Below, piece by piece: positions 61,104 to 64,000 of a stretch of 64,000 nucleotides of DNA. Within the stretch, counting starts at the first letter, position 1. Every line of letters starts with the position of its first letter. The position numbers and the translations under genes are program-made. Source of the DNA: JAPPHA01 sp963664045 (lineage in GTDB: Bacteria; Pseudomonadota; Alphaproteobacteria; Rhodobacterales; Rhodobacteraceae); the NCBI GenBank assembly GCA_963664045.2, contig CAXXGT010000004.1, positions 372,001 to 436,000 on the forward strand, read 5' to 3'. Under the pieces are notes generated by a model that was not told the DNA's origin, ran no database searches, and saw nothing but the letters and a program-made list of their open reading frames with translations.

Positions 61104-61475
61104 TTGCAGGAACACCGCTACCTGCGGCGACGCCACCGCGCCTTTCGTCGCCGCCGCCATTGCGTGGATCCTTCCAACCTGGAGGGCAGGAGGAGTATTA
61201 ATCGTCATCGAAGATCCCCGTGGTCATGCCGTCGATACTGACCGTGTTCTTGCGCTGCCAATCAGGACCATTTTATTGTCGAGTCTGCGGGACCGACGAG
61301 ACGGAAAGCGGTCATGCTTGATGCGTCCCGGGTCATCCGCGCACCGGTTTCGACGACGACCGGTGGTCTGCGAAGGCTGTCTGGGCACGGTTTTCGGGCT
61401 GTTCGGGCACGGCTGTCCCGTCGCGCCGTCCGGCGGCGCGTTCCCGGCGTGTCGGGCGGTGTCAGGAGGGGCGGT

Positions 61476-63278
61476 TCATCTGCCGGGCGGGACCAGGATC
61501 GCGTCGAGGGCGTCCTGGGCGCGGGCGGCGTAGTGCCGGTTCGCCTCGGGCATGTAGCTGAAGCGCCCGTTGCAGCGCACGATGGCGATGGCTGCGTTCG
61601 TCAGGCAGGAGAGGTTGCGCGGCAGGTGGCGCACATGGGCCCTGCAGCGGTCCTCGTCGTAGGTGAAGTCGCGCACGTAATGGACCCGGTTCTCTATCAC
61701 CCAATGGTTGCGCACCAGTTCCAGCAGTTCCTCGGATCCGGCGCGTTCCGGGCCGAGCGAGGTGAGGCACCAGGTCACCTCGACGCTGCGCTCGCCGGTC
61801 TTGAGGATCTCGCGCTCGCGCTCGATGCGCATGGCCTGCCTGCGCCCGTGGAGGGCGGCGTAGCCGTCCCATTCGGCGCCGGAGAGGTCGACGACGGCGC
61901 ACCGGCGGCGCTCGAAGCGTCCATGGCCCTTCTCGACGGTCTCGTGCAAGGGCGCGTCGCCGAAGTCGATCGCCTTGAGGTCGTCGAGGATGGTCTCCTG
62001 GTTGTCCTTGACCGCGGTGACGACATAGTCGGCGCGTCGCCCGAGAAGGCAGCGCGCGGTCTCGTGCTGGGCGTGCATCGCGTCCATGGTGACGACACGG
62101 CCGGTGACGTCGAGGCTAGCGGAGAGCTTGCGCACGGCGGGGATCTCGTTGCTCTTCGCGTCGACCTCGACCTGCCGGAGCACCATGCCGGTCCCGTGCT
62201 CGACCGCCGCGACCATCATCCGCCGTCCCTCCTCGGTCTGCTTCGAGGCACCGCGCAGGTCCTTCCCGTCCATGGCGAGCGGCGTGTCCGCGCCGGCCTG
62301 CTGGGCGGTCCACCGGCCGATGGCGTCGTCCAGCGTCTCGGGCGGCAGGTCGGCGAGGATGTTGTGGAAGGTGGTGATCGAGGGCGCGGTGAAGAGCTTC
62401 CTGGAAGGGCTGAAGAACGCCTCCACCGTCTCGAGCTGCTCCTGCGAAAGCAGGGCGGCGAACTGGGCGAAGGCGGTCACGCCGCGGTAGCCGGCGAGCC
62501 GGGCCGCGACGGCGATCGTCAGCACGGTCCTCAGCGGATAGCGCTTGCCCCGGGGCTTGCGGCACTCGGGCACCTCGCCCAGGCACTCGAACAGGCTGCG
62601 CAGCCGGGGCGCGGCCATCGGCTCGGCGCTATCGTGCTGCTCCGCGTTCCAGCCTTGCGGGATCTCGTCCCGGCTCAGCGCCTCGACGGCGTCGTCGGTC
62701 AGTTCGTACATGAAGATCTCCTTGGGCTGGCCGTGATGGCGCCAGCGCGCCGCGCCGCCGGACTCGCGCGCGAAGCCGCGCGTCAGCCCCAGCGAGCGCC
62801 AGTTCGACGCACGGTAGCAGGTCCCGAAGAACCTCGAGACGTCCACGAACGTCTCCGCGAGGAAGACCGGGTACCCGTGCACGGCCTGGATGTCGGCGGA
62901 CAGCCGCCGAAGGCTCAGCCCCAGCACACGGGACGCCAGGTTTGGCACCCGCCCGGGCGTGAGAATGACGAAACGGGAATTGTTGCAGATCAGGTGCAGG
63001 CGCCGGAACTGCTGCTCCTGCGACCACCCGATCCAGCGGTCGCGCGCGGCCAGCTTGAACGCGCCTGGCTGCCAGCCGACCAGTGCGAGCCAGGTCTCGC
63101 CGTGCAGCGCGACATGGCGCAGGCCCTTGCCGACGATGCCGTGAAACCGCAGGTAGTGGTGCTCCTCGACCAGACGGTCCCAGAGCCGGTGCTCACGCGC
63201 GCCCCGGGTCGGGCGCACCGTCACCGCGTGAAGATCGATGGACGAATCCGGGGTCGGAAGAATCACCATGGCCGGCAT
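61476..63278 (-). CDS. DUF4338 (DruA-like)-ISAs1 transposase fusion
   Basis: About 600 aa from ATG 63278 (or 63269); the frame is open further but without homology. N-terminal third is a DUF4338 domain: RLVEEHHYLRFHGIVGKGLRHVAL, WLALVGWQPGAFKLAARDRWIGW, LHLICNNSRFVIL, NLASRVLGLSLRRLSADI, GYPVFLAETFVD and GTCYRASNWRSLGLTRGF. After a linker the ISAs1 transposase follows: LAGYRGVTAFAQFA, PLAMDGKDLRGASKQ (first Asp), VTMDAMHAQHETARCLL (second Asp), VVTAVKDNQETILDDLK and NHWVIENRVHYVRDFTYDEDRCR (Glu). DUF4338 is the domain of DruA in Druantia defence. The element's outer ends were not found. Its upstream flank interrupts the PNPOx-like gene. Confidence 0.88.
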   Translation of the reverse strand: MPAMVILPTPDSSIDLHAVTVRPTRGAREHRLWDRLVEEHHYLRFHGIVGKGLRHVALHGETWLALVGWQPGAFKLAARDRWIGWSQEQQFRRLHLICNNSRFVILTPGRVPNLASRVLGLSLRRLSADIQAVHGYPVFLAETFVDVSRFFGTCYRASNWRSLGLTRGFARESGGAARWRHHGQPKEIFMYELTDDAVEALSRDEIPQGWNAEQHDSAEPMAAPRLRSLFECLGEVPECRKPRGKRYPLRTVLTIAVAARLAGYRGVTAFAQFAALLSQEQLETVEAFFSPSRKLFTAPSITTFHNILADLPPETLDDAIGRWTAQQAGADTPLAMDGKDLRGASKQTEEGRRMMVAAVEHGTGMVLRQVEVDAKSNEIPAVRKLSASLDVTGRVVTMDAMHAQHETARCLLGRRADYVVTAVKDNQETILDDLKAIDFGDAPLHETVEKGHGRFERRRCAVVDLSGAEWDGYAALHGRRQAMRIEREREILKTGERSVEVTWCLTSLGPERAGSEELLELVRNHWVIENRVHYVRDFTYDEDRCRAHVRHLPRNLSCLTNAAIAIVRCNGRFSYMPEANRHYAARAQDALDAILVPPGR

Positions 63279-63330
63279 GTTGACACATCGAGAACGAAAT
63301 GGCCAGCCCAAAAAAATCACCGCGTGAAGA

Positions 63331-63855
63331 TCACCGGGCGGACAATAAAATCGCCCTGCGCTGCCAATACTCGATGATGCCCTCCTGTCCCATCTGTCCG
63401 TAAAACGGGACCAGCTCCTCCTCGCCGCGGTTCTTCGCGAACCGCATGATCGGCACGCCGCTTCCACAGGAGGTTTGGACAAGATCGAGCCTTAGGTCGA
63501 AGATCTGCCGCGACCCCGCAAGGCTGGGGAAACCGGCGACCTTCTCCTCCCAGTCCGCGTCGCGGGGATGGCTGGTCGTCGCTTGTCCGTAGACGCGCAG
63601 GATCATGGGATTGCCCTCGAATGCGTAAAACATCAGGGTTATCCGATTCAATGCGCGTAGATGAGCGGCGGTCTCGTTGCCACTGCCGCTCAGGTTGAGC
63701 CACCGGATATGCGTGTCGTTGAGGATGCGCAACGTGTTCATGCCCTTGGGTGACACGTTCACACGCCCGTCGGGTGCAGCGGTGGCCACAAAAAACACGG
63801 GCTGCCGTTCAATGAACGCGCATAATCTCGAGTTCAACTTCGTGCCAATCCCCAT
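63331..63855 (-). CDS. pyridoxamine 5'-phosphate oxidase family protein, 3' end clipped
   Basis: A 174-aa PNPOx-like flavin-binding split-barrel protein from ATG 63855. FIERQPVFFVATAAPDGRVNV, SPKGMNTLRILNDTHIRWLNL, GSGNETAAHLRALNRITLMFYAFEG and PMILRVYGQA are typical, then QTSCGSGVPIM. Relatives continue past EYW with a short conserved tail (about NxxSIDGLP); here it changes after QRRAILLSAR into the flank of the ISAs1-type element, so the last 10-15 residues are replaced. Confidence 0.8.
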   Translation of the reverse strand: MGIGTKLNSRLCAFIERQPVFFVATAAPDGRVNVSPKGMNTLRILNDTHIRWLNLSGSGNETAAHLRALNRITLMFYAFEGNPMILRVYGQATTSHPRDADWEEKVAGFPSLAGSRQIFDLRLDLVQTSCGSGVPIMRFAKNRGEEELVPFYGQMGQEGIIEYWQRRAILLSAR

Positions 63856-64000
63856 GGGTCCTCCGTCTGAATCGTGTGTGGGTAGCACCTGGCCACCGTC
63901 TCGGTGTAGCGCCAGTGAGTGGTAGCGGGCCGGTTGTCGAGCACCCCGGTCGCAGCCGACACAAAGGCGCCCGAACAGATGCAGACCGGCCATCCGCGAT
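63834..64000 (-). pseudogene. DJ-1/PfpI (GlxA-type regulator) fragment, runs off window
   Basis: Entering from the right edge on the minus strand: WPVCICSGAFVSAATGVLDN, RPATTHWRYTETVARCYPHT, then QTEDPWG and a stop at 63834. CSGAF (nucleophile-elbow Cys) and RATTHWR are the signature of the N-terminal DJ-1/PfpI domain of GlxA-type AraC regulators. It ends prematurely inside the start of the PNPOx-like gene, without its DNA-binding domain. The upstream part is beyond the window. Confidence 0.65.

Noticed and set aside
61314..63377. 687-codon open frame on the plus strand
   Set aside because: It is the antisense shadow of the DUF4338-ISAs1 fusion gene; composition is Gly/Val/Arg-rich without any family motif.
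1..64000. CRISPR array or integron
   Set aside because: No regularly spaced direct repeats, no cas genes, no intI with attC sites were seen; the recombinase scraps are FimB/Xer-like and resolvase-like.

Overview
The window looks like alphaproteobacterial accessory DNA: high GC, catabolic gene clusters built around ABC importers, and a very heavy load of insertion sequences (IS110 twice, IS1634 twice, IS630 three times, IS30 three times, IS66 twice, one ISAs1-type) plus recombinase fragments. A Rhodobacterales or Rhizobiales host on a plasmid or genomic island is my inference. No rRNA, replication or housekeeping gene is present to fix the taxon.

Layout. 1-2747 (minus): a xylose/ribose-type sugar importer (binding protein, ATPase, permease running off the left edge). 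2930-4369: an IS630 remnant and a broken endonuclease/exonuclease/phosphatase-family gene. 4891-6802 (plus): a lower-GC two-gene cassette, a DUF5131 (phage Gp37/Gp68-like) protein with three clustered cysteines and its TcmP partner. This is the best candidate for a little-described system. 6836-7852: an aldo/keto reductase of the L-fucose/D-threo-aldose dehydrogenase type, then an IS66 remnant. 8373-19612: a peptide/D-amino-acid locus, with an RpiR regulator and RidA facing an operon of dipeptide binding protein, DppB (split by a 2.1-kb IS1634 with 4-bp target duplication), DppC, two ATPases, an M81 peptidase and a DSD1/D-threonine-aldolase-type PLP enzyme. 20346-23089: lactonase-type amidohydrolase, ribokinase-family kinase and a TIM-barrel sugar isomerase. 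With the importer and the aldo/keto reductase these suggest a deoxysugar or aldose oxidative route.

23667-36000 is an IS-scrambled zone holding the permeases of a second peptide importer (25933-28924, split by an IS30), a phosphotriesterase-family hydrolase, L-threonine dehydrogenase, and scraps of SolA, M42 peptidase, class II aldolase and tyrosine recombinase genes. 36054-49821 (minus) is the main operon: peptide binding protein, AtzG-like small subunit, amidase, MmgE/PrpD, N-acyl-D-amino-acid deacylase (frameshifted), hydantoinase B and A, alanine racemase and two peptide-importer ATPases. Together with the displaced permeases and tdh this reads as uptake and degradation of an N-acylated, cyclic-imide or D-amino-acid-containing peptide-like compound.

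50228-64000 is mostly mobile or decayed: two stretches that resemble group II intron RNA without a reverse-transcriptase gene, an IS110 with a long palindrome in its upstream non-coding region, an intact-looking IS66 with 8-bp target duplication, a broken serine recombinase, a methyltransferase, a 444-aa protein with one CxxCH haem motif next to a GntR regulator, an integrase scrap, a MITE-like inverted repeat, and a transposase fusing a DUF4338 (DruA-like) domain to an ISAs1 transposase. That element has clipped a PNPOx-like gene at the right edge. All family calls come from reading the translations by eye; no search was run.
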